Assembly (NCBI RefSeq): GCF_014633365.1
Contig: NC_068347.1
Span: 23,644,433 to 23,708,432, forward strand
Direction of reading: 5' to 3'
Source of the DNA: Diospyros lotus
Lineage: Eukaryota; Streptophyta; Magnoliopsida; Ericales; Ebenaceae
Length of the DNA stretch: 64,000 nt
Positions 24,187-36,300 of this stretch are shown piece by piece. Each line of letters starts with the position of its first letter. Position 1 is the stretch's first letter. Below the pieces are notes generated by a model. That model was not told where the DNA came from and ran no database searches. It saw nothing but the letters and a program-made list of their open reading frames with translations. Made by a program: the position numbers and the translations under genes.

Positions 24187-24391
24187 TACTGATGACACAA
24201 CATTTCTAAGACTGACACGTATGAGGAGAAGAAAACACCTCAACTCTCAACTCCTGACTATCTCTTCAACACGTAAAACTCAATTCAGTTCAAAAATCTC
24301 TATCCCTTCATTTCTCCCAGTCGGCAAAAGAAATAAATTGTGAGGAAAACGGTGGGAAAGTAGTGTGTGTGTGTGTGATTCCTTCCATTCC
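24187..24391 (+). promoter_or_regulatory. CNOT9 copy A proximal promoter and 5' UTR
   Basis: This block aligns with 62025-62183 before the second copy. Conserved words are ACAACATTT, GGACTGACACGTA-like (here AGACTGACACGTA), CAACTCTCAACTCC, TTCTCCCA.TCGGCAAA and GAAAACGGTG. CACGTA is a G-box-like core. A (GT)7 run sits just before the start codon at 24364-24377 and is absent from the other copy. Conservation between duplicates suggests regulatory or leader sequence. The exact transcription start is not determinable. Confidence 0.55.
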
Positions 24392-27300
24392 ATGGCAAAG
24401 CTTCCTCAATCTCCCTTCATGAACTCTCCATCTACTGGCTCTTCATCATCGGCTCCAGCTCCAAGCACTAGCAGGACTCAAGGAAACAAGGATAGCAATG
24501 TGCAATTGGTCCAGAAGTTGGTGCTCGATCTCAATAACTACAATCTCCGAGGGAATGCTCTTCTCGAGCTATCCAAGGTAGATGTGTTAATTTGGTGGTT
24601 TGTTGCTTCATATATGGCATGTGGAATAGGTGGAATTTCTGAATTAGCAACATATCTGTTTGTTTTAGACTTTATTAGAAAAGAGTTAAGTTTATTTCTT
24701 GCATTGCTTTTATTTCCTAAAACAATGTTCAATTCTTGTGTTTATGGACATAAGTTAGGCTTATGAGCCATATAGCTAACCTTACACAGAGAGACTAGGG
24801 CTTCTTTTTATTGTTGTTTTAAACCCCAAATATTTTCTTCATCTTCTATTCTTGAAATGGGTTGTGGTTTGCATTAGAATTTTCATTTCGGATTCCTTAT
24901 GGTCAAATTGGTTTATTGGTGTTGGATGTGCAATGCCAATTCTTTTGCAATTTCGATGTTAGAGGTAATGGTCTTATGTTTGGATTTTGGGGGAGATATA
25001 GTTAGAATGAAAAAATAGCCAGTCTAAATGGATTATTTGTGACTAGCATGATAGGAAATCTTTTCAAAACTTGAAAGAATTAGCTCTTAGGTTGAATAAT
25101 GCTCCTCTTTGTTTTAGAATAGTTGGTTCATTTGGGGGTGATGAACCTTTACTAAACAATCATTTTAAAGATTTTATGAAAATTTTGAGAAATTGTTGTA
25201 GTTAATTTTTCTCAGGCGTTTCTTTTCTTTTTTCTTTTTTTCCCAATTATGTCTTTGTATATGGTAACCTGGTCCTTAATTAATGTAACTATAAAAAGAT
25301 TGTTTAGCATGGATTAGTTTCAACTTTGTTTTTTGGTTCTATAGTATTCTTTTGTTGCTGTTAGTTGTTACAACTCTCCCACAAGTCTCTTAAGAAATAT
25401 AAACACTTTATTTTGGGTACCTTGTCATAGATATGCAACAAACATGCCAAGTGGCATGTTTTGATGGTTTTTTTAATTATTTTTTTCCAGATATATCTAG
25501 GGGGTGTGACAAACATTTGGGATTCTAAATAGAATTTTTAACAACTTAGTTGGAGCAAGATATGCAAATATTGTAAGTATTTTTGGTAAGGAATAGAAGA
25601 AAAGACAACTGGAGGTTTAGGGTCAATTTGGCACTATTTTCTTTTGCTTTTCCTTTGGTTAAAAAAACACAAAGGTTGCTTGCTTTCTTGGCTTAAAAAA
25701 GAGAGCCTTTTGGAGAAGGAAATTGCAGAAAGCTCTACAAACATATTTTTTTTTAATAAAAATTCTACAATTTAAAAACTTATTTAAAATGATATTGCAA
25801 CTTTAAAATTATTTTCAAAAATACTTCAACTTTTTCCAAGTTTGCGTTCACAGTAAATTAACGCAAACAAGCTGCATGAAACTCACTCCTTATTGGAGCA
25901 ACTTACTGGATAAAATGGTTGCCTGGAACTCGCTACTCCTTGTAGCGAGTTCCATGCAACAAAAATGACCACCCTTGCATTTATTCATCATGGTTGCCAA
26001 CTGGGGAGAGATTGTAGATTTTTATGAAGTTTCAAACTGGTACCACTTTTTGATTAAATAAGTCTTAAGATGGTTGTATTTTTAAAAAAATCCAAAGAAC
26101 AAGCAAAAAATTTCAAACTATTTATAAAAATGATGCAAATATTTTCAATTTAAATCCCAGTGAATTGGTTCCAACTAACCGCATGAAACTCGCTCTGAAT
26201 ATGAGCAAGTAACTCACTGGCTAAAATGGCTACATGGAACTCGCTACTCCCAGTAGCGACTTTCATGCAGCCAAAATGGCCACCCTTGCATTTATCCACC
26301 ATGGATGCTAATTGGGGATAGATTGTAGAATTTTTATAGAAGTTAGAAATCAGTAGCATTTTTAAAGAAGTTTTAATATTGATGTATTTTAAAAAAATTC
26401 CAAAAAGGAAATGCAAAAAAGTACAAAAATTTCTTCTTTATTAGAGACTTCTTTTTTTAAGCCAACTCTTTTTTTCTTAAAAAAAATTGCTTTCGTAAGA
26501 AAACTTTTTCACCAAAAAAAAAAAAGAGTCACTGTCAAATGTGCCCTTAATTTCATTCAAACTGTAGACAGTGTGAGATGGAAAGAGCAGGCTCTTTTCT
26601 CCTACCCTCTGCCTCCACCCAGCCTCATTCTGTATATTCCTCCTCCTCCCTCTCTTTCCATTTTCAATGAAATCATTCTTCTTTCCTCATAACCTCCAAC
26701 CAAGCCAGCTGTGGCAGTGATCTCAACTCCAACAGTGTCTCATCCTATGATGACAACTCCAACAAAACATATTGTTAGTTTTATGGATTGGTAGGGATTT
26801 TATTATTGTGTTTATATATTCTTTTTTATGGATTTAATGGGCGTCTTCATTGTTGAGTTAATGGCATTCTTTTTAATATTTTTATGTATTATTATCATTG
26901 TGGTTTAAATATAATTTTCATAGTGGATTAGTAGTAACTGTTTTATATTGTTGGCCTTTTTGGTTTTTATCTTCATAAACATTTTTATCGGAAAATATAA
27001 AAACATTCTCTTGTTGCTGTACCCATTTCATATCCTTATGCACATGTGTATATACACACACACTCAAATTGTTATATCCTGTGTTAAAGTTGTCGTTGTC
27101 TCTGTTTCTGGTTTTAGATGAGAGAACAATTTCAAGATTTCGCTCCATTGTTGTGGAACTCCCCTGGTACTATTGCTGCACTCTTACAGGTATGCTCCAT
27201 ACTATGCTCATGACACCTTTTTCTTAATCAGTTTTTTTCGTTTCAGTTAAAATGTGCTGCAGTGTTCTTCCTTAATCACTGGTAATTTGATTGTGCTTGT

Positions 27301-30300
27301 TTGACAAGTTATTCTAGCTTATCTTTTTGTCTTACGCAAGCATGCTTAAAAGGGATACATGCCCAAAATGAGACACACATAAAACTTTTCTAGAAATATC
27401 TGCTTAGACTGATTCACTGATGATCCTGTTTGTCCCTGACTTGGTCAGCTGACTTAACTTGGTGAGACTTACAGAGGGAACACATTCTGAAAACTAAAAT
27501 GTTAAAATTCAGAAACCATGGGTGTCAAATGACACTCATCAAATAGGTTATTCACAGCAATAACTCAGTCCTCTTATTGCATAGGCACTCAAGTTAATTG
27601 TGTGTGGTTTTGTATCCCAGAAACAACTTAAAAAATGATCATGTCAATGATTGTCAGAACTTCATCACATGACAGTCACTCAATAAAATTGAGAGAGTTG
27701 TGCAGATATTTTGATAAATTGACAGCAATAATGAAACCATATGATGACATAGTTGACTCTGCAATAGAAATATCATGCTTTTGTAACCAGATGCTAATAA
27801 AGGTTGCATTATGGAAGATATGGCCATGGTTAGAGATGGTTCGAGGTTTAGAATTAATGTGCCTGCCTAGTAGGATTATGCCCTGTGATTGTTTTTGTTG
27901 TTGTTTAGGGAGGAAGTAAACTTAAAATAATTTTTCCAGATGCAGATTCTAAGATAATAGCAAAGCTATATGATCATGGATCCTGTTATTTGTAAGAAGT
28001 GTACAGGAAGTGGAAGGTGAGGACCAAATCTTAAGGGCTGTTTAGTTGTGGAAAATGATTTCCAGTTTTCTATCTCTTATTATCTATAAAATTTCTAATT
28101 TTTAGTTTCCATAGAAAATGTGAAAAATGCATTCAAATGTTAGAAGTACAGAATTGTAATTTCCAATTTAGAAAACTGGAACTTACAATAAAAAAGGAGA
28201 TTTAGGGAAAATTTTGTGGAAAATCCCGTTTTGCAGATCTGCAAATTTGTGAACTTGGAAACCGTGTTTTTAATTTTTATGTTTCAACAAGTTCTCCAAT
28301 TCTCCATTTTCTATGGAGTAATTTTCTGGAAAACTCGGCCTGTCTTCCACAACTGAACAGTCCATTAGTTTCTTTAAATTTAATTGAAAAACAATGTAGG
28401 ATTTTTTGTTTTCTTTATACAAGCAGTGTTTCCTGAGATGTTAGTTCTTGAACATTGATGTTTCCTGTATTTCCAGAGAATGTACATCCAAGTGAGGGTA
28501 AATCATCCAAATCTATTGGAAGACCTTCAATATGTAAGAAGTAGAAAATGTGATTTTCCATTGGATCGAGTTAGGGGAAGGCAATTGACATTCAACGGAC
28601 CTTGCTTTTTTATGTTACCCTAGAAAGGGAGTCGAGGACCTTGAGGTGTGTACTTTTGTGCTTAGGGGTTGTGTTGGGCTTCCACATCAATCTGAATAAG
28701 AGAGAGATCATTTTGCTGGGTTGTATGAAGAACAAATTTTTGGGTGTTTGGCTACTTCATGATGGTCTAGTGTTGGGTCTCTACCCTTGTCCTATATAAC
28801 TGTTGCCATAACATCAAACCTAGCCCAGATCTATTTAGATTCGTGTGTGAGTGAAAATTGAGATAAAACTTGCAACTTGGAAGAGTTAACATGTTAAAAG
28901 AGAAGAAGCTCTCCCTTAATAAAAGTACCATCTCTTCCCTACCTTTGAGTCTTTTTATGTCATTTGGTGGTCCTATGGATGATATAAATGTTACCTAGTG
29001 TGCTGGAGAGTGTGCATGACTCCTAAGTTGATAGGTGGGTTGGGCATTGAGAATCTTAAGTTCATTGATGACGCCCTTCGATAAGTTTCTTTGGATGCTG
29101 CTTACGGAATGGGTAGCATTTTATGACTCTGGTGGTGGTTTAGTATCAGTGTCTGTGGGATTGGTGGTATTTGGTGCTTTTTATTGCCCTACTTCTCTTT
29201 ACAAAAACAACTTCTCAAAGCCATAATCTCATTAGGTAATGTCTTCATATGTCTTATCTTTTAAATCATCTATACCCGTAGATGCATAGACTTTTCTCTT
29301 ATCACATAATGCTCTTCCCCTCAAGGCATTACCCTTTTTGATACATAACTTATTGTATAAAAAATTATTTACTAAAAAAGGGGTGTGGACCCAGTTAAGG
29401 TAACTCTAACCCAGTCTAGACTGAACTTCTGGCCTACAAGTCTGTGGAAGCCTTTAATGGTGGTCCAAATATTTCTGTGTTAATCAGGCAAGCATCACAC
29501 GACCTTCAAATGTATACTGATTGTGATTTGTTATGCTAAATTTCAATTTTCATTTTGTCAAAAATTAGTCTTCATTCTTTGTCTACCTACAACCCATCAT
29601 CTCAAGTCCAGCATCTTCATAGCTGGTATTGAGGGACAAGATCTCCAATGTATTTTGGACGTTGCTAGTTTTCCCAAAGGGGTTATGCCTTTTCGCTATC
29701 TTGGTATCCCGTTGGTAGCGGTTAAGCTTAGGGTCAGACACTATGAGTCGCTTATATCAAAGATCTCGGACAATATTAAAGCTTGGCAAGCAGCTTCCCT
29801 TTCATATGCTGGGCGGCTGGAGCTTATTCATGCTATGATCCAAGGAGTGGTTTGTTTTTGGTGCTCAATTCTCCCGGTCCCAGCTGCCGTCATTGACCAG
29901 ATTTATAGCCTATGCAGGTGCTTCCTCTGGAACTCCAAGGCCTCCCTTGTTAGCTGGAAAGATGTTTGTTTGCCTAAATGTGAAGGCGGCTTAGGCCTTA
30001 AGGATCTTAAAAGTTGGAACTCTGGTCTGCTTATTAAGATCCTATGGGACATTCATCGCAAGGACACGTTGTGGGTTCAATGGATCCATCATGAATTCTT
30101 GCACTCGATCTCCATTTGGCAGAGGCAGGCCCGGAATGATGACTCCCTTCTGATGAAGAGGATGATGCTTATAAGGGATTCTATGTGTGAGGTGCGAGGT
30201 TCAGCAGAGGTTGCAATGAGCCTGCTCGAGAGCTGGGCCAATGGTCCTCGGTTTGATGTGCAAGTTGCCTATGAGTTCTTTCTGCCGAAGGGACAAGTTA

Positions 30301-33300
30301 AGGTGTGGGCGAAGACTGTTTGGCATCCTTGCCTTATTCCTAAGCATGCCTTCATATTATGGTTGCCTTCATATTATGGTTATGTGTCAGATTCAGCATC
30401 CAAATTCGTGATAAGCTCTTATTTCTGGATATTGACCGCGCCTGCCCCTTGTGTATGGGGCAGAGAAGACTGCTGGCCATCTATTTTTCCGATGCCCATT
30501 CAGCTCGGCAATCTGGGAGCATATAAGAACATGGATAGGCATCTCTAGAGGCATGACTTCGGTCCCCAATGCCCTCAAATGGATGTACAAAGAAGCTAGA
30601 GGATCCTCTTGATTGTTTAAATTTGGGTATCTAGGAATTGTTTAAAATAGCCTTGGCTTGCTCGGTCTACCAAATTTGGGTATCTAGGAATTGTTTAATT
30701 TTTGATTTTGTTCAGCCTTCTCTGGAGGGGTTAATTCATAGGATCAAAACCTTTGTATACAAAGTAATGTTTACTCTGTATCCTTATGTTTTGGACCATT
30801 TTGAAGGCCTTGTTGTTGGCCTTTAGGTTTTGGTTGTTAGCCATGTTTCCTGGGTATACCTAGTGATCACTTGTACATTTGATCATTTATACATATTTAC
30901 CAATTTGATTAAAAAAAAAAAAAAAAGAATAAGTAAAACTTTAGGGTTACCATTTCACTTTTTGTTTCTAATTGACTGGATTGTGTCATATATTCTATCT
31001 GTGTAATCAATGCCAAATGTGCTCATTATTTGCAGGAGATAATTTCAATATACCCTGCTTTATCCCCACCAAATCTTTCCCCAGCACAATCTAATCGAGT
31101 TTGTAATGCACTTGCCCTTCTCCAGGTACAGTTTTTATTTTGCCTTTTTTTTTTGTAATATATACATTTTTGCCTGGAATTATAAAAAGGTGAACATTGG
31201 TTTTTTTTCTTTTTTTTTTTGGTGGGGGGGGGGGGGGGAGGGGGGGAATCAATGAGAAAATAGATTGATTAAGGAGGAACAAAGATAGAGAGAGGAAGCT
31301 TTAGCAGTTACAATTAATGTTCAAGTTTAGTTTACTATTGAACCGATACAAGATTCTAGTGATATAATGACATCAATTTTCTAACTCCTTCTAATAAGTT
31401 GGACTTCATAAACTTAAATATTGAAGTGTAGGGACTCAAATTAGAAAAATCAAAAGTTGGAAGATGGCACTGAAATTTGAGTAGAGTTCAAGGGTCGAGG
31501 ATATTATTTTTGCTACCTTCTTTTCAAGATTACTTTTTTGAATACTTATGCTGTATGTCATTAATCTATTTTTTCAGTCTGTGGCCTCACACCGAGAAAC
31601 GAGAATGTCATTCCTGAATGGTAATTTTCTTTCATTATGTTAGACCACAAAGGCTCCATTACCTGCATAAATTTAATTGCATGAGGTTATAATTGCTTAC
31701 CATATTTAAAAATTCCTTTCCCATTCCATTTTAGTGTATGTCATGCATATGCATTTTTCTGAGTAACCTCTTTTTGTAGTTCATTTGTGTTTAAATTGCA
31801 TGAAAACAAGTAGAACTAGATAACGTATTTCCATTTGTTTTATTTTTACTTGACATTAGAACATCCTGAAATGCATAAATCAGTTTCAGATATTTCTTCT
31901 CTCCCCCCCCCCCCCCCCCCCCCCTTCCTTGCTCTTTTCTTTTTGGAAGGGAACTAGTCTTGTTTTTCTTTTATTTCCCAATTATTTCTTCCATATTAAT
32001 TGGAAATTATGGAAATAACAGTCTTAAGTTTCTGATATTTGACAGTATCTTTACAACCTGGAACTAGGTCTTGTGCTGCATACTTGACGGTGTATTTATA
32101 ACCTGGAAACAGCAGTCACTTTGCTTATTTTTCCCTGCTAATATTTACTAATTGCTACAGCACCGGACATTTGATTTGGTTATTTTCATTTGTATAACAT
32201 ATGGTCTGCATCACCACCTGTCTTTTTATTCCTTTTGAGATTTCCATGCCACATACCTTTTTTGTGGGTGTTCCACCTATTTCCTATTGCAGTACAATAG
32301 ATTCAGTTATGGTCTTTGAGTACCATTGTGCAACCTGCAATTCATGCCTGTCTTTTTCTGCCTTCTGAGATTTCAATGTCACATACCTTTTTGTCAGAGC
32401 TCCACCTCTTTCTTATTGCAGTACAATGTATTCAGAGGTTCTTTGGATTGCTATACAGTGATCATAGTGTTCTCCAACCAGCTAGGCATCTGATTTCTTT
32501 TTATTCTCATTTTTCATAGATAACTAACATTTTGCTGCCCCTTTTATGAATAGTTGAAGTTAATATTTTTCATAGGCTAATATCTTAGATTTTAGCAGTT
32601 TGTATTTACCTTTTAGCCTTTGAAGTAATATAGTTCTTCCTATTTTGAGGGTGTAATATTACAAGAAGAGTAGTCTTTCTGTGGCTGTGCTTGAACCGTA
32701 TTTCTTCAAGTCTATCTAGATTTAATGAAAATGTTCTAATTGATTCATTTTCTAATTGATGGTTTTTCCTTTGCAGCGCAAATGCCTTTATATCTGTACC
32801 CTCTCATTAATACAACCTGGAAATCAAAGCCATTCGAGTATTTAAGGCTTACTTCCTTGGGCGTCATTGGTGCATTGGTGAAGGTGCTTCTTCCAACTTA
32901 TATTGTTTTCTGTGTCCCTGATATTCTTGATCTTTTCTGTTGAGCTGCATAAACAATCTTGATACAAGATGCGTTCCTGCCAGTGAAGCCACTGATATGT
33001 GGGCACACCCACGTGGCGTGTCTGACATTCCTTTATTTTCTTTAAAGGATATGGGAGGGGACACATGTACGACATGTCCCATCTATGGACACTTTGAAGA
33101 CCTATGAAAATGGGGTTTTTTTATTACTATTCACTTTTTCGACTTGGCAATTGCGTTATTCTTAAGTTTTTTGACTTTTTTATTGCATGAGTCTTCAGTT
33201 TTCAGTTTTTACGACTCTTCAGTTTTCTACATTTTGGTGGTTGAATATGAAATGAGTAATGATTTGTGAGTTGGTTGCTAATTATATTAAACTTATTCAT

Positions 33301-36300
33301 TTATAATATTGGATTATAAATATTTGACTTGTGAGTTGGTTGCTAATTATATTAGACTTATTCATTTATAATATTGGATTATGAATATTAATTTCATATT
33401 TATGAGTTTGCATTAGAGTCTTGATACTGATTGTGCCATTAGATATATAAAAATTTATTTCATTAGTTTATGTATCCTGATTATGTTGTGTCCTACTATT
33501 TTCGAAAATGTTGTGCTCCCATGTCCTCGATTCATGGGCTTTTACTGATCAATCTTCACACTGGTAATTCTAGGTGTGTGTGTTTAGTGCTCCTAGGATA
33601 TTCATTAATATTATATATTCTTAGAATTTAGAGTGTGAGTGTTGATAGTAACGGTAAGGTTGCTCCTTTGTGACTATAAGGTCACGAGGTAAAGTTGTGG
33701 AGTCTCTTTGAGGAAGAAAAAAAAAGTTGAAAGCTGCACACAAGCATATCACTCCCAGGCACACTAGCATTTTCTGTGATAACACTTTAAATTAATTATA
33801 ATCATTTTCTTGGATTTTCTTAATTTGCTAAATTTTTTAGGTAAGAACATATTAACAAAATAAAAAATTTGATAATATCTTGTTTCTTGAACAAAAAGAG
33901 AACACAGATTAGGAAAATCAGACTTCGTTTTTTGAAAAATCAGCTTGCTGGAAGTTTAATGAATGGAATAACTTCCATAAATTTCATTAAACCGTGGTAT
34001 GCAAATATATACACAAAGTTTTCTAAGAAAACTCCTAGTATTTAGGACTAGATTAAACTCCTAATATTTAGGTATAGATTACAACAACATACTTTAGATT
34101 AAAATCAATTTTAAACCAGGATTTCCTTATCTGATTTTAAGGAATATCCTTATCCTTCCAGTTAGATATCTCCTTCATCTTTATCTTTAATATCTTCTCT
34201 TCTTATCCTCTTAGTCATAGCTTAAATTCTCTCATTTATCTTCTCCAACAACCCCCCCTCAAGCTGGTGAATAGATATTTATCATTCCCAGCTTGCCTCA
34301 AATAGATTCAAATCCTTGCTTATGCATTGCTTTAGTAAGGATGTCTGCCTCTTGAAACTCGGTAGGGATATAGGTTAGACTTATATCTCTTTTTTTTATT
34401 TCTTACTCGACAAAGTGCGAGTCAATTCTCATGTGTTTCATCCGATCATGTTATACCGGATTATTCACAATGCCAATGGCCGACTTGTTGTCATAATAAA
34501 AAACTTTTGGTGAGGACACTGAAAGTTGTAAGTCTTCCATCATTTTCTCCACCCAAATAACCTCACATATCCCTTGTGTAATAGCTCTAAACTCTGCTTC
34601 TGCACTGCTTCTTGCCACTACTGATTACTTCTTGTTTCTCCAAGTTACCAAATTCCCCCATAGTTTTGTACAAAAACTAGATGTAGACCTATTGTCTTCA
34701 ATAGAACCAGCCCAATCAGCATCCACAAATGCACTGATTCCTCTGTCTTGACTCTTCTTAAACAAGAGTCATTTCCCGAGTGTTCTTTTTAGGTACCTAA
34801 GAATATGATATGATATGTTGCATCAAGATGCCTTTTTGTAGGTGAATGCATGAACTGACTTACTATGCTTATAGCATATGTAATGTCAAGTCTTGTGAGT
34901 GATAAATAGATCAACTTTCCTACCAAACGTTGATATCTCCCTTTGTCTACTTGGTACTCTTGTTTGTTGTCTTCTTTATTCTTCTAGTTAGGTTCTAAGG
35001 GGATATTAGTAGGTTTGCATCCAAGCTTACTAGCTTCTTTCAACAGATCAATCGTGTATTTCCTTTGAGATATACAGATCTCTTCCTTGCTTTTGGCCAC
35101 TTCCATCCCTAAAAAATATTTTAGTTCTTCCAAATCTTTTACTTCAAATGTAGCCCTTAGCTTTCCTTTTAGATGTTCAATTTCCAATGTATTGTCTCCT
35201 GTGATGATAATGCCATCCACATAGACAATAAGAATTGTTTTCCTGCCATCTGCTTCAATTTTTGTAAAGAGGGTATGGTCTGCATGCCCTACTGAATAAT
35301 GGTGTCACTAAATTGTTTGAACCAGGCCCTTAGAGACTACTTTAGACCATATAGTGACTTATTTAGCTTTCATACCTTTCCTCTTGTGTTTTCTGTCTCA
35401 AAACCGGGGGGATCCTCAGATAAATTTCCTCTTCTAGCTCCCCATTCAAGAATGCATTCTTGATATCCAGTTGATGCAGCTTCCAATCTAGATTAACAAC
35501 CATTGAAAGCAACACTCGAATAGAATTAAGTTTGGTCACAGGAGCAAAAGTCTCCTCACAATCAAGTCCTTGGGTTTGGGTAAACCCTTAGACTACTAAT
35601 CTTGCCTTATATTTGTCGATGCTTCCATTAGATTGGTACTTGATTGTAAACACCCATTTGTTGCCAACCACTTTCTTTCTAGCTGGTAGATTGACAATAT
35701 CCCAAGTGTCATTAGCTTCTAGGGCTTGCATCTCATTCATTACTGCTTCCTTCCACTTCTCATTTTGCAATGCATAATATATATCCTTAGGAATCACTAC
35801 ATCATCAATGCTGACTGTGAAGGCCTTCAACTGTGGAGATAGCTTTGAATATCCCACATAATTTGAAATATGATGCTTTATACACGATCTTTCCCTTTCC
35901 TTAGAGCTATTGGGATATCAATATCATCAAACTTGGTGGAAGTACCCTTTTTCATGCCATCACTGCCCTCAGTTTCTGGACCTATCTTTGGATCAGACTT
36001 TGGGTTTGGCTGAGGGTCACGAGGGCTTCTAGAATATACCAAAAATGGTTTATCCAAGGCCAGATTTTCTTGAATCTGGTCTTCTTGATCTCCCCCTGAA
36101 TTAGACACTGAAGTTTGAGTAAGAATAGGAAGTTCGGGGGCTGATTCAATGACAGCAGGAGGTTCAAGATCTTGGTTCATGGGTAGAGGCAAAATGGAGT
36201 CCCATTGTTCCTCTACATTGGGCCTTTGTTCCTACAGATGAGTGGTATGAAAAAATGGTTGTTGTTCAAGGAAAGACACATCACATGATACAATGAAACG

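Noticed and set aside
33651..33720. A functional tRNA gene
   Set aside because: The sequence has tRNA-like promoter boxes but cannot fold into a full cloverleaf by eye, and the layout matches a SINE head.
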